Source of the DNA: Devosia rhizoryzae
GTDB taxonomy: Bacteria > Pseudomonadota > Alphaproteobacteria > Rhizobiales > Devosiaceae
Length of the DNA: 64,000 bases
Reading direction: 5' to 3'
Assembly (NCBI RefSeq): GCF_016698665.1
Contig: NZ_CP068046.1
Span: forward strand, 1,798,001-1,862,000
In this document: positions 18,495 to 27,607 of the stretch, piece by piece
Layout: every line of letters starts with the position of its first letter
How positions within the stretch are numbered: the first letter of the stretch is position 1
Position numbers and translations under genes: made by a program
The notes under the pieces: model-generated
Told to the model about the DNA's origin: nothing
Database searches by the model: none
Seen by the model: only the letters and a program-made list of their open reading frames with translations

Positions 18495-19871
18495 TCACTC
18501 CGGGGCCGGCCGCGCCAGCCCTCCCAGGCGCGCCGTCGGCAGCCGCACTTCGACCAGCAGCCCGCCAAGCGCGCTGCGCTTGAGTTCCAGACTGCCGCCA
18601 TAGACATCGACCAGTTCCTTGACGATATCCAGTCCCAGTCCGGTGCCCGGCGTTTTCTCGTCCAGCCTGACACCGCGCCGCAACACTTTCGTCGCGTCTT
18701 CCTCGCTGAGGCCCGGTCCATTGTCCTCGATCGCCAATACCAGCTGGGTCCCCTTGGCGCCGCGCTCGCTCACCAGCTTCACCCCGACCGCTCCCCGCGA
18801 CCACTTGCAGGCATTGTCGAGAACATTGCCGGCCACTTCTTCAAGGTCCGCTTCATCACCCCGGAACCACGGAAGCGACGGATCGGGCGTATCGAACGCG
18901 ATGTCGATGCCCGGATGAATCTTGCGCATGACCCGCGTCAGGCGCTGCAGGATCATCGCCGCATCGGCCTTCTTGCCCACCACCGAGGTGCGTGCTGCCA
19001 GCCGCGCGCGCTCGAGATAGGTCGAAACCAGGCTGCTCATCTTTTCGGTTTCGGATGTGACGACGTCTGCCAGTCCATCCTTTTGCGCCACCGCCTCGTT
19101 GCGCAAAACCGCGATCGGCGTCTTGAGCCCATGCGCCAGGTTGCCGACCTGGTTGCGCGCCCGCTCGATGATCTGCGCATTGGAGCGCAAGAGCTCGTTG
19201 ACCTCTTCGGCCAAGGGCGCAATCTCGGTCGGATAGGTGCCCGACACTTCGGCCGCATCGCCCTCGCGCACCTGCTCGATCGCCGTGCTCAGCCGCGAAA
19301 TCGGCCGCATGGCAATGCGCGCCACGATGGCGCTCATGATGGTCAGCATCACGCCCACTGCGCCCAGAACGATAAAGGCCTGGCCGCGGAAGTCGTCGAC
19401 CAGCTCAAGTATTTCGGTGAGGTTGCCGGCGACCGTAATTGCGTAGCGGCCGCTTTCCAGCGTCACGCTCCGCTCAACCACCCGCAGACGCGTTCCGAAT
19501 GGGTCATCCACAACTTCGGTGCTGCGCCCCCGGGCATCGGCGCTGGCCGAAACGCCTTGGAGGTCAATACCGACCACCGACGTTGAAAGATTGACCAGCC
19601 GCCCCGCATCGTCGCGAATGATCCAGTACCAACCCGATCGTGGCCGCTCGAAGCGCGGGTCGGCCAGGGCAATCCCGGGGTCTTGGGGATCGCGCGTGTC
19701 GAGTAGCGCTCCGGCGAGGCTTTCGACATGAAAGTCCAGCGTCTCGGAGAGACTGGTATCGAGCGCCCGCGAATAAAGGTCCGACAACAGATAGCCCGTC
19801 GTCATCATTGCCAGCACGAGAAAGCCGGCTGTCAGCCAGAACAGCGACGCCGCGATCGAGCCTTTACGCAC
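18495..19871 (-). CDS. feuQ: Sensor histidine kinase, FeuQ/PhoQ-like
   Basis: The product has ~458 residues from GTG 19871. TM1 is near residues 10-30 (FWLTAGFLVLAMMTTGYLL) and a ~130-residue periplasmic sensor domain follows. TM2 is near 160-180, with a HAMP domain and an H-box LAHGLKTPIAVLRNE near residue 247. The ATPase domain contains NVLDNACKW, DNGPGL and GTGLGLDIV. Gly replaces the common Asp/Glu after the phosphoacceptor His, as in PhoQ-type kinases. The gene follows the FeuP-like regulator but is separated by a 165-base gap filled by a GC-rich repeat. The FeuQ name is inferred from gene order and the regulator. Confidence 0.8.
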   Translation of the reverse strand: MRKGSIAASLFWLTAGFLVLAMMTTGYLLSDLYSRALDTSLSETLDFHVESLAGALLDTRDPQDPGIALADPRFERPRSGWYWIIRDDAGRLVNLSTSVVGIDLQGVSASADARGRSTEVVDDPFGTRLRVVERSVTLESGRYAITVAGNLTEILELVDDFRGQAFIVLGAVGVMLTIMSAIVARIAMRPISRLSTAIEQVREGDAAEVSGTYPTEIAPLAEEVNELLRSNAQIIERARNQVGNLAHGLKTPIAVLRNEAVAQKDGLADVVTSETEKMSSLVSTYLERARLAARTSVVGKKADAAMILQRLTRVMRKIHPGIDIAFDTPDPSLPWFRGDEADLEEVAGNVLDNACKWSRGAVGVKLVSERGAKGTQLVLAIEDNGPGLSEEDATKVLRRGVRLDEKTPGTGLGLDIVKELVDVYGGSLELKRSALGGLLVEVRLPTARLGGLARPAPE

Positions 19872-19900
19872 CTCGACGCAACCTCATGGCGAAATGTTCG

Positions 19901-20002
19901 GCTCCCCTCCCCCTTGAGGGGAGGGGCTGGGGGTGGGGGTCCATCAGTGGGCCACTCAGCCACCCCCACCCTCGTTCCCTCCCCTCAAGGGGGAGGGAGG
20001 CG
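19901..20002. repeat. GC-rich inverted-unit repeat, head-to-head type (copy A1)
   Basis: A hairpin-forming unit (CCCCTCCCCCTTGAGGGG followed by GGGGTGGGGGT) is followed after a short spacer by its reverse complement (ACCCCCACC ... CCCCTCAAGGGGGAGG). The copy fills the gap between the FeuP-like and FeuQ-like genes. Matching copies lie at 25564-25659 and 28804-28905. Confidence 0.9.
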
Positions 20003-20036
20003 CGAGGACAGCCCCCTCTGAGTAGGTTCTGCATTC

Positions 20037-20696
20037 CTAATCTTCAGCGATCTGGTAACCGAGCCCGCGCACGGTCTGGATACAGTCGTCCGGCAGTTTC
20101 TTGCGCAGCCGGCCCACGAACACTTCGATCGTGTTGCTGTCGCGGTCAAAATCCTGGTCGTAAAGGTGCTCGGTCAGTTCGGTGCGCGAGATCACTTTTC
20201 CCTTGTGATGCATCAGGTAGCTCAGGAGCCGCAACTCGTGGCTGGTGAGCTTTACCGACTGTCCGTCCACCGTGACCTTGCCCGAGCGCGCATCGAGCCG
20301 CACCGCGCCGGCAACGATCTCGTTGCTCGCATGGCCAGCCGCCCGGCGGACCAGGGCGCGCACGCGGGCTAGGACTTCTTCCATGTGAAAGGGCTTGGCG
20401 ACATAGTCGTCGGCGCCGGCATCGATGCCTTGCACCTTGTCGCTCCAGCGATCGCGTGCCGTCAGCAGCAGTACAGGCGTCGTCCTGCCCGCCCGCCGCC
20501 ATTCTTCGAGCACCGAAAGCCCGTCCATCTGCGGCAGGCCAATGTCAAGGATAATGGCATCATAGGGTTCGGTGTCGCCAAGGAAGTGCCCTTCCTCGCC
20601 ATCGAACGCGACGTCCACCGCATAGCCAGCTTCGGTCAGTGCATCCTTGATCTGCCGATTGAGGTTCGCATCGTCTTCGACAACTAAAATACGCAA
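20037..20696 (-). CDS. feuP: OmpR-family response regulator, FeuP/PhoP-like
   Basis: This 219-residue regulator has an acidic pocket EDD at residues 7-9, phosphoacceptor in AIILDIGLP (about D51), the signature TARDRWSDKVQGIDAGADDYVAKPF and a winged helix with LTSHELRLLSYL and FVGRLRKKLP. The DRWSDK region and overall match fit FeuP/PhoP-type regulators, which control envelope and cyclic-glucan export genes in Sinorhizobium. A small exported protein gene lies 34 bases upstream and the kinase gene follows, matching the feuN-feuP-feuQ order. Confidence 0.82.
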   Translation of the reverse strand: MRILVVEDDANLNRQIKDALTEAGYAVDVAFDGEEGHFLGDTEPYDAIILDIGLPQMDGLSVLEEWRRAGRTTPVLLLTARDRWSDKVQGIDAGADDYVAKPFHMEEVLARVRALVRRAAGHASNEIVAGAVRLDARSGKVTVDGQSVKLTSHELRLLSYLMHHKGKVISRTELTEHLYDQDFDRDSNTIEVFVGRLRKKLPDDCIQTVRGLGYQIAED

Positions 20697-20730
20697 CGCT
20701 CAGGCCCCCACCCGATCAAGTGTTCAGCTT

Positions 20731-21030
20731 CTATTGTGCGTTCAGCACCAGGTTCTGCGCCTGTCCGTCGCTGCTCAGCACGCCGATAACATATACCAGC
20801 GCACCGCCTTCGTCACAGACCTGAACATTGAGGATATCGGTACTGGAGTCGACGCCAGCCGAGGCCAGGACCGCATCGAGCGACATGATCTCGCCCGATG
20901 CGACGGCTTCCTGGATCTGCCGTTTGTCGAGGCATGCCTGCGCCTGCGACTGGCCGGTACCGGCCAGTGCCAAGGCAAGAGCCAGTGCCATCGCGGCCAC
21001 GGCTGAAGGTTTTGGTGCTTTGAGTTTCAT
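20731..21030 (-). CDS. Small exported PepSY-like protein, FeuN-like candidate
   Basis: This 99-residue protein has a signal peptide ending near AQA-C and a short domain (ACLDKRQIQEAVASG..., then VQVCDEGGALVYVIGVL) that reads like a compact PepSY-type fold with two cysteines. It directly precedes the FeuP-like regulator. In Sinorhizobium, FeuN is a small periplasmic protein encoded there that restrains FeuQ/FeuP signalling. Position, size and export suggest the same role here, but I cannot show homology by eye. Confidence 0.65.
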   Translation of the reverse strand: MKLKAPKPSAVAAMALALALALAGTGQSQAQACLDKRQIQEAVASGEIMSLDAVLASAGVDSSTDILNVQVCDEGGALVYVIGVLSSDGQAQNLVLNAQ

Positions 21031-21071
21031 GATCCCAAATCTAGCGGCAGGTTGCTGAATGGGACATGAAT

Positions 21072-21098
21072 GGGGCGGAGACCCAACGGATCCGCCCC
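21072..21098 (-). terminator. Possible terminator of the GTA/lysin transcript
   Basis: A perfect 8-bp stem GGGGCGGA/TCCGCCCC (21072-21079 and 21091-21098) with an 11-base loop begins eight bases beyond the lysin stop on the minus strand. The following tail (ATTCAT) is poor in T, so an intrinsic terminator is plausible but not certain. Confidence 0.45.
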
Positions 21099-21105
21099 TT
21101 CGGCC

Positions 21106-21291
21106 CTAGACTTTGCCGATATCGGTCTTGAGGCCCTGCCGCAGGAAGATAATGGCCAGCGCCTCGAGCACGAGACTGCCGGCCGATCCGCCTTCCAGCG
21201 AAGGAACTTCGAGACCCATAATCTGCGCGATGCCTGCCAAAAGCATCAACGCAGCGACGATATAGGTTTTGTAGCCTGAAAGTGCATCCAT
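21106..21291 (-). CDS. Nested in-frame holin-like ORF (61 aa)
   Basis: ATG 21291 (MDALSGYKTYIVAALM) is preceded by AAAGGAGAAAAGACG, the best ribosome binding site in this gene. Translation from here gives a 61-residue protein with two hydrophobic stretches and a charged tail (LRQGLKTDIGKV). It lies in the same frame as the lysin because no stop separates them. Either the lysin's stop codon was lost and the two genes fused, or both a long and a short product are made, as in some dual-start lysis genes. This is inference from sequence only. Confidence 0.55.
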   Translation of the reverse strand: MDALSGYKTYIVAALMLLAGIAQIMGLEVPSLEGGSAGSLVLEALAIIFLRQGLKTDIGKV

Positions 21292-21843
21292 CGTCTTTTC
21301 TCCTTTAGTGATTGTGATCGGCCGAACCGCCTTGAGCGCAACGGCACGCACTGCGGCGACCCGTTTGGTCCAGCCGCGCCCGAAGGTCGGAAAGGTCGCA
21401 AGATTGCGCAGGAAGCTGAGCCGCCCATCGCAAAGGGCATTGACCGTGCGCTTGCCGTCGGCCTGACGCACAGCCGCAAGGGTCACCGGGCCGACGACCC
21501 CGTCGGCGGCGACACTCAAAACTGCCTGCAAAGCTCTGATCGCCCGGTCGGGCCCGGAATTGACGGCATAGTCGAAGACCGCGAGATCGATGCCAATGGG
21601 CAGGCGGTCGGCCCCGGACGCCTCCCAGTAGAGCGCTCGATAGATGCGCCCGGCCTCAGCCCGGCCGAGTTTTCGAACCTCCTCCTTGGGCAGCGCCGTC
21701 CAGGGCGAGACCTGCCGCCATCGCGCCAGCGTCTTGCGAGTAATCCCCATATTGGTGGCGCCACCCGGATCGGTCGGATGATCCGAGTAGCCGCCTTCGT
21801 GTTTGAGCACCTCGGTGAGGCACGTCTCGAACCGGTCAGCCAT
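21106..21843 (-). CDS. Glycoside hydrolase 108-type endolysin fused in frame to a holin-like segment
   Basis: The product has 245 residues. Residues 1-90 carry the GH108 muramidase signature (LKHEGGYSDHPTDPGGATNMG, catalytic Glu in HEGGYS; YWEASGADRLP; FDYAVNSG). Residues ~95-165 fit the associated peptidoglycan-binding domain (AADGVVGPVTLAAV). Residues 185-245 are different: a small membrane protein with a TM helix (TYIVAALMLLAGIAQIMGL) and a second hydrophobic helix (LVLEALAIIFLRQGLK), like phage holin-type small proteins. An AGGAGA ribosome binding site and ATG 21291 precede this part, so it may also be made separately. The gene overlaps g15 by eight bases and ends the GTA cluster. Confidence 0.85.
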   Translation of the reverse strand: MADRFETCLTEVLKHEGGYSDHPTDPGGATNMGITRKTLARWRQVSPWTALPKEEVRKLGRAEAGRIYRALYWEASGADRLPIGIDLAVFDYAVNSGPDRAIRALQAVLSVAADGVVGPVTLAAVRQADGKRTVNALCDGRLSFLRNLATFPTFGRGWTKRVAAVRAVALKAVRPITITKGEKTMDALSGYKTYIVAALMLLAGIAQIMGLEVPSLEGGSAGSLVLEALAIIFLRQGLKTDIGKV

Positions 21844-24800
21844 TGAACCTTCCCCTTCCCCAATATCCTGCGCCGAGCACGGGACTGACCTGCGCTACGG
21901 CAAAGTCGAACGCCACCGCCGGCCCAGCGAAGTCCGCGAGCTGGTCGGCAACCAGATAGCTGGCGACATTCTCCGCCGTCGTGATCGTTCGTTTGAGCGT
22001 CACACCATCATAGATATCGACCCGCCAGGTTTCTGGTCCGGATTCCTGGCCTGGTTCGGCCACGCCCCAGCCATCGCCATTGGCGCGGCTGCGGCGCATC
22101 CAGCGCAACAGCACCGACCCATCTGCCTGCCGCTCCGCCGCTAGGTGAACCGGCGCTAGTGGCAGGGCCGGCCCGGGATCGAGGTCGACGACCAATGGTC
22201 GCCCGGCCATGTCGGCAGCACCCGCAAACACCCGGAGTGTGCGCCTTTCGCCGATGCGGTGCGCTTCGACCGGCAGGCTTACCGTCCCAGCGCCCAGCAC
22301 CATGACCCGTCGCCCGCCCGAAATTGCCGCAGTTTGCGAGCCTTGCAGCCCCCTCAGCAAACGCGTCAGGCGGTAGCGGCCGGCGCTGATCAGCTCCGCA
22401 TCGGCAAAGCCGATCACTTCCCAGCCGCCGCCATCGGTTTCCACGGCCAGCCGATTGCTCCCGGCCAGCGCCGCAGCCTCCTTAACATCGGCGAGATGCC
22501 CCGATCGCAACTGCACCTCGAGCACCGAAGCAAGGTCCCAAACTGCCTCCAGTCCCGCCCCAATGCCCGCCACCACGGTGCCGATCACCGCCGGGCGCGC
22601 CAATCCTGCCAGCGTCGCGCCAGTCACCTCGTCGGTCACGCGCACCGGGCCCGGCCACGGCTTTGCGAAAGCGCCCAGCACCAGCCGCGTTTTGTTCGGA
22701 TCATCGGGCAGCGGCGGCAGATGCGTTGCCACCAAGACCGGCACCACCGCCGGCATCGGCACCCCGCCGCCACCGCGCGGCCGGTCCACGCCGGTCGCCA
22801 CGGCATCTCCCCGCGCAACTGCCGTCGCCGACACCCGCCGCACCGCTCCGTCCCGGATTTCCGTGACCTCGAACGGCCCCTCGGCCAGTTCCGGCAAGGC
22901 AATGCGGTCGCCCGGCTCAAGCGCCACCCTGTTCGGTGGCAGCGCCAGCTCGACGCGATCACCGGCCACCCCCTTGGCGTCCAGCAGCCGCTCTGCGGCC
23001 AGTCGTGCACCGGCTCCATCCAGCACCATCGGCAGGCTCTGGCTTTGCAGCGGTCCATTGCCCGGCCGCAATGCAGTTGCCGTCGCCGTCAGGTAATCGC
23101 GTTCGCGATCGAAGTAACCCAGCCCTAGCCGCCCGGCCTTTTCCGCCCCATCACCCCGGCGACGCGTCACGACCGGTGCATCTAACTCCGCCAGGAGGTC
23201 ATGCTCCAGCGTCACCACCGCGCCGCGCACCAGGCCGACCAGGGTCCCATTGCGCGCCATCAGCTTCTGTCCGGTAATCTCCAGCACCGGCTCGATCGCC
23301 TCGCGCGCCGTACCCGGCCCGCGCACCAGCACACCGCCGATCAGCGGCGCTGCCGGGGCTGCCTCGACCGCGATGCCATGATCGGCCGCAATCGCCCCGA
23401 TCAATTCGTCGCTCGACGCGCCACCCAGCCGCCCGGTCAGCCAGTGCCCGGTGCGATGGTTCGGCCCATCCGACCACACCTCCTCCAGCGCCGGAAAACT
23501 TGGAAATGGCCGCGCATCCCAGGTCCAAAGATAGACCCGGTCGGTATCGACCATCCCCGCCGGATTATTGGCCGGATCGCGCCAGAACTGCTGATGCGCT
23601 CGCAGAAACTGCCGCTGCATCAGTCCGTCCGGCATGCCGCTCGAAAAGTACGGCCGCCCGCCCTCGGCGCTCTTGTCGTCACCAAAAATGTTGGGCTGGT
23701 TCGCCCCCTTGTCAACGGCGCCGCAACCGAGTTCCGTCAGCCAGATCGGTTTTGACCCCGGCACCCATGCCGTCGGCACCGCGCTTCGCACCCCGCCCGG
23801 CCGGTCAAAATGCTGCTGGCTCCAGAAGGCGCGGATATCCTTGTAGCGCCACACCCAGGGCTCGCCGTAAGCCCCGTCGGTGATCGGCGTCCTCACCTGC
23901 GCGCGCCGGTCCGCGTCGCTGGCATAATACCAGTCGAAGCCCTCGCCTCCCGCGACATTGCCTTGAAGATAATCGAGCGCATAGGCAGTCTCGGCCAAAG
24001 CCGCATCGAGATGACCCTCGCCGTCGCGCCAGTCGCTGAGCGGCATGTAGCAGTCGATCCCCACCGCATCGATCGCAGGCGAGGCCCAGAGCGGATCGAG
24101 GTGAAAGAACTTCTCCCCGGCCGCCTGATAACCCGAATACTCGCTCCAATCCGCCGCATAGCTAAGCTTTACGCCCGGCCCCACCACCGCCCGTACATCG
24201 CCTGCCAGCGCCACAAGCGCATCGACGAACGGGAACGTGTTCCCTGCTCCGCGCACGGTGGTCAGCCCCCGCATCTCCGACCCGATCAGCAGCGCATCCG
24301 CCCCCGCGGACGCCGCGATCGACGCATAGTGCAGAACCATGGCCCGATAACCCGGCACGAAGGCCGCAACTCGGCCGCCGATGTCCCAGTGATCCGCCCG
24401 CGCCAAGGGTAAGCTGCCTGCTCCATCCCGCCATACGGGTCCGGCAGGCCATTCCCCGCCGGCACATCCATCATCAACAGCGGATAAAGCGTGACCTTGA
24501 CGCCCCGCGCCCGCAAATCCGCAATCGCCGCCAAAACCGTCGCATCCGAAGGCGTACCGCCATAAGCCGGCCCGCCATTGTGGTAGGAAACCACCGGCAC
24601 ATCGCCGCGCCCCAGCCCCGCGACGCTCCAGCTTACGCCCTCGATATCACGCCCCGCCGCCTCCACCCGCGGGCTCACCTGGCAGTGGGCGCACCTCAGA
24701 TCGTCGCCGAACCAGCTCACCACCAGCGCCACATGCTCCAGGTTGGGGCATAGCGCCATCAACTCGTCGATGGACCAACTCCAGTTGCTGACGCCGGGCA

Positions 24801-25529
24801 GGAGATGGGCGTTCTCGCTCACCCCCTCGCCCTCGCCCAGCACCCGCACCCGCGGCACCGGGTCATAGCCGAACTCGGTCGCCCCCGGGATCACCGTCAC
24901 CGCGCGAATGGAGGGTTCGAGGTCGCCCACCACCCGGCAAAGCTCCACCGAAAGCTGCGGAATACGATTGCCGAAGCGGCTCAGCGGCAGGTTCTCGACC
25001 ACAAGGTAACAGAGCCCGCGATAGGCCGGTGCATTGCCCACCCCCTGCACCGCCTCGATAAGACTGTCCGGCAGTTGCCCTTCGTCGCCGTGATAGAACC
25101 GCAGGTTCAGCCCGCGCGTATCGAGCAACTACCCGTCCGCCCAGATCCGACCCAGCCGCGCCACCCGCCCTTCGCAAAGGCCCACGGCAAAGCTTGCCAG
25201 CACCTCCTCGTGCTGTTCGGGCTCCGGTTGCGCGAACCCCTTCGAGCCCGCCGTTTCGGTCACCTGTCGCAACAGCTCGCGCGCCCAGATGATATTGCCC
25301 GAAAGCCGCCCCCAGCCATAAAGCCGCGGGATCGCGGCCCCTCAGTCGAGCCGCCCAGGCGCACGTCGGACATCGGCGCCTCGCCCGCCTGGCGTTTGTC
25401 GCCAAACAGCATGCCGTCGACCGCCGACCCCGCCAGCGCCCCCAGCGCCCGACCAATGGTCGCCCCGATCGGCCCGCCAAACACGCCGCCAACAAACTGC
25501 CCGGCAACCGACAATGCCAGTGTGGCCAT
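21836..25529 (-). pseudogene. GTA g15 (megatron/host-specificity tail protein), disrupted by two frameshifts and one stop
   Basis: This is the largest GTA tail-tip gene. It starts at ATG 25529 (MATLALSVAGQFVGGVFGGPIGATIG, typical of gp15). The first frame is lost at a CCCC run (25338-25341), where GSTEG should continue as AAIPRLYGWGRL. The restored frame then meets TAG at 25131-25129 in place of a sense codon (IWADG-stop-LLDTRG). A second one-base loss lies at the CCC at 24385-24387 (after PWRGRITG). From there the frame is open to the stop at 21836, with TIM-barrel-like and tail-fibre-type regions. The span is 3694 bases; adding two bases gives exactly 1232 codons. It is likely non-functional unless the lesions are sequencing errors. 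Confidence 0.85.
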
Positions 25530-25563
25530 GTCTTATTCCTATCTTTGGTAAGCGCACAGGACT

Positions 25564-25659
25564 GCTCCCCTCCCCCTTGAGGGGAGGGGTTGGGGGTGGG
25601 GGTCCATCAGCTGGCCACCCAACCACCCCACCCTCAGTCCCTCCCCTCAAGGGGGAGGC
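25564..25659. repeat. GC-rich inverted-unit repeat, head-to-head type (copy A2)
   Basis: It has the same architecture as the copy at 19901-20002: CCCCTCCCCCTTGAGGGGAGG, then GGGGTGGGGGT, spacer, CACCCCACCCTC, then CCCCTCAAGGGGG. It occupies the gap between g14 and g15 of the GTA cluster. Confidence 0.9.
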
Positions 25660-25669
25660 AAGCCGAGCC

Positions 25670-26089
25670 TCAGATGTTCGGAAACTCAAACCGTCCGCTC
25701 ACCCGCCGCGCCCAACCGTCGGTCAAATTCGCCTCCACCACGCCCAGATGCTCCTGCGCATGGATGAACCGCTCGGCCGAAACCATGATGCCGCAATGGC
25801 GTGCCTCGCTCATGCCGCCGAGCCGGAACAGCACCACCTGCCCCGCCCCCGTCGGCCCATCGACGAGCAGCAAAAAGCGCTCGGCCGCCGCGCGCAGCGC
25901 CCCATCCGCTTCCCCGCGCCAATCCGCCCGATAGGCCGGCACCGCCACTGGCTCCGCGCCATAAAGCGCACGCCAAACCCCGCGCAGCAGCCCCAGGCAA
26001 TCGCACCCTGCCCCCAGCGTTGACGCCCGATGCCGATAGGGCGTGCCCAGCCATTCCCGCGCCGCTGCCAACACAAGATCGGCGTTCAC
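25670..26089 (-). CDS. GTA g14, NlpC/P60-type tail peptidase
   Basis: The product has 139 residues from GTG 26089, whose codon overlaps the g13 stop (GTGA). It carries NlpC/P60 features: AREWLGTPYRHR near the N terminus, the catalytic Cys in GAGCDCLGLLRGVW, and a His in EARHCGIMV. In RcGTA, gp14 is the tail-tip cell-wall peptidase that helps penetrate the recipient's peptidoglycan. It appears intact although both neighbours, g13 and g15, are broken. Confidence 0.88.
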   Translation of the reverse strand: MNADLVLAAAREWLGTPYRHRASTLGAGCDCLGLLRGVWRALYGAEPVAVPAYRADWRGEADGALRAAAERFLLLVDGPTGAGQVVLFRLGGMSEARHCGIMVSAERFIHAQEHLGVVEANLTDGWARRVSGRFEFPNI

Positions 26090-26977
26090 GGCACCACCGC
26101 CCGTCCGTCCATGGCATCGCCGCTGCGTGGATGGCGCAGCACGTAGTCGCTGCCCGGCACATGCGGAAAGCCGCGAAAATTGACCCCATTGCCGAACCGC
26201 GCCTTGCAGGTTGCAAAGCGCCGGTCGCAGCCAACCGTCACCTCGAGCACATCGCCCGGCTCAACCCATTCGCCGACCTTGGTGGCAAAGCCCAGCACAT
26301 CGCCCTCCGGCACACGCCGATGCGTCAGCACCGGATCGGCGAGGCCCTCGCGCCTGCCGACACTCCAGTGCCCCACCCCAAAGGCAAACCAACCCTCGTC
26401 GAACCCGCCCAGCCCCGCCACCAGCACCTGAAACGGATCGATCACCGCCAGGACGGTCGCCATGCCCCGATGCGCCGGCAGCGTTAGATCAACGCCGCAG
26501 CGCCCATCCCCCACCACCGCATCGCAGAGCCCCTGATAAAGCCGGCCCCGCACCGCGTTCAGCGCCTGCTGCGGCGATCGGAGCTCGGCCCGAAACACCC
26601 CGTCCTCGCGCACGATCTCGCCGATCGTATCGACCCGCAGGCGCAGTCGCTGCTCCGGCGCTGCCCAGTTCACCAGCCAGGTTTCCACCTGCGCGCCGTC
26701 ATAACGACCGAGCAAAATATCGTCCTCGGCGATTGCCGCGCTGGCTAGCACGCCCAGCACCTCGCCCGTCTCGACCTGTGCCCCCAGGCGCGCCGGGCAC
26801 CTCGCCGCCATCGAACCCATGCATCGGCGCGCAGCGCGTTCCCTCGACCACCAGCGCCCGATCATGATCGGTAAAACCCAGGACCACGCCATCGCTGCGC
26901 AACACGCGCCAGCAATGCGCCGTCGTCGTCTCGCCCTGCGCCAGGTGCGCGGCAAAACCGTCCGCCACTGCCCTCAT
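26086..26977 (-). pseudogene. GTA g13 (tail hub, DUF2163/BR0599 family), frameshifted
   Basis: The gene starts at ATG 26977, overlapping the g12 stop (ATGA), with MRAVADGFAAHLAQGETTTA and the family motif VLGFTDHDRAL. After GFDGGEVP the frame is lost near 26788-26798, and the next frame continues exactly as the family should (RLGAQVETGEVLG, SAAIAEDDILLGRYDGAQVETWLVNW). It then runs to a normal C terminus with GCDRRFATCKARFGNGVNFRGFPH. The span is 892 bases, one more than 297 codons, so a one-base insertion (or two-base loss) fits. In RcGTA gp13 forms the hub under the tail tube. It is probably inactive. Confidence 0.82.
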
Positions 26978-27591
26978 GGCAAAATCTCCACCAGCGGTAT
27001 GCTCGGCGCCTCGGCTCCATCGAAACTCGTCAGCTCGATGTCCAACCGGTCGGTATCGAAGCGCACCGGCACATCGAACAAAAACCCCGCCGTCACCGCC
27101 GCGCCACTGGCCGGCGCCACCGCAAAGCCGACGACCCCGGTGGTCACATCCACCGTCCAGCCACTTAACTCGACGCCCCCGACCGCGACCCGCACGCTGC
27201 CCGCCACCGGCTTGGCGATCGTCCGCAGGTACGGGTCGAACGCCGACCCATAGCGCTTGCTCAACTGAAACTGCGTGCGCACGCCATCGCCGGTGCCGAT
27301 CAGCTGGTCGGTCGGCAGCGGCACCGTTCCGCCCGAAGAATGATCCAGCCCGTCGCGCCACAAGAACCCATGCAGCCGCCCGCGCCTTTCCTCGAAAAAG
27401 GCCAGCACCGCCTGCATGTCGGCCCGCGATTTGACGCCATAGCCGGCATTGTAGCGCCGCCGCGAATGATGCCACCGCCCATTGCGCCGCTCGCCACCGC
27501 CCGCCAGCTGCACGACATCGGTCTTGCGCTCCGGCCCACCCCGCGCCCCCAGCGCGATATCGAGCGGAAACCTCGTATGATGAAAGGTCAT
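26974..27591 (-). CDS. GTA g12, distal tail protein (DUF2460 type)
   Basis: The product has 205 residues from ATG 27591 (MTFHHTRFPLDIALGARGG), with GGGERRNGRW and FFEERRGRLHGFLWRDGLDHSS, which are hallmarks of the DUF2460 distal-tail family. It is followed by a beta-rich domain (GTGDGVRTQFQLSKRYG) and a C-terminal RFDTDRLDIELTSFDG. In RcGTA this protein links the tail tube to the baseplate. The stop overlaps the g13 start. A 137-base gap containing a repeat separates it from the tape measure gene. Confidence 0.9.
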   Translation of the reverse strand: MTFHHTRFPLDIALGARGGPERKTDVVQLAGGGERRNGRWHHSRRRYNAGYGVKSRADMQAVLAFFEERRGRLHGFLWRDGLDHSSGGTVPLPTDQLIGTGDGVRTQFQLSKRYGSAFDPYLRTIAKPVAGSVRVAVGGVELSGWTVDVTTGVVGFAVAPASGAAVTAGFLFDVPVRFDTDRLDIELTSFDGAEAPSIPLVEILP

Positions 27592-27607
27592 GGTTTTGAT
27601 CCTGGAA

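Noticed and set aside
19901..20002. Repeat copies as CRISPR or as ordinary terminators
   Set aside because: They are dispersed singly in gene gaps, not in arrays with spacers. Lack of T-tracts and the mirror-image A/B unit arrangement point to REP/BIME-like repeats.
24286..25131. Programmed frameshifting or stop read-through to explain the g15 breaks
   Set aside because: No slippery heptamer with downstream structure was seen at the run sites, and three separate lesions of different kinds fit decay or sequence error better.
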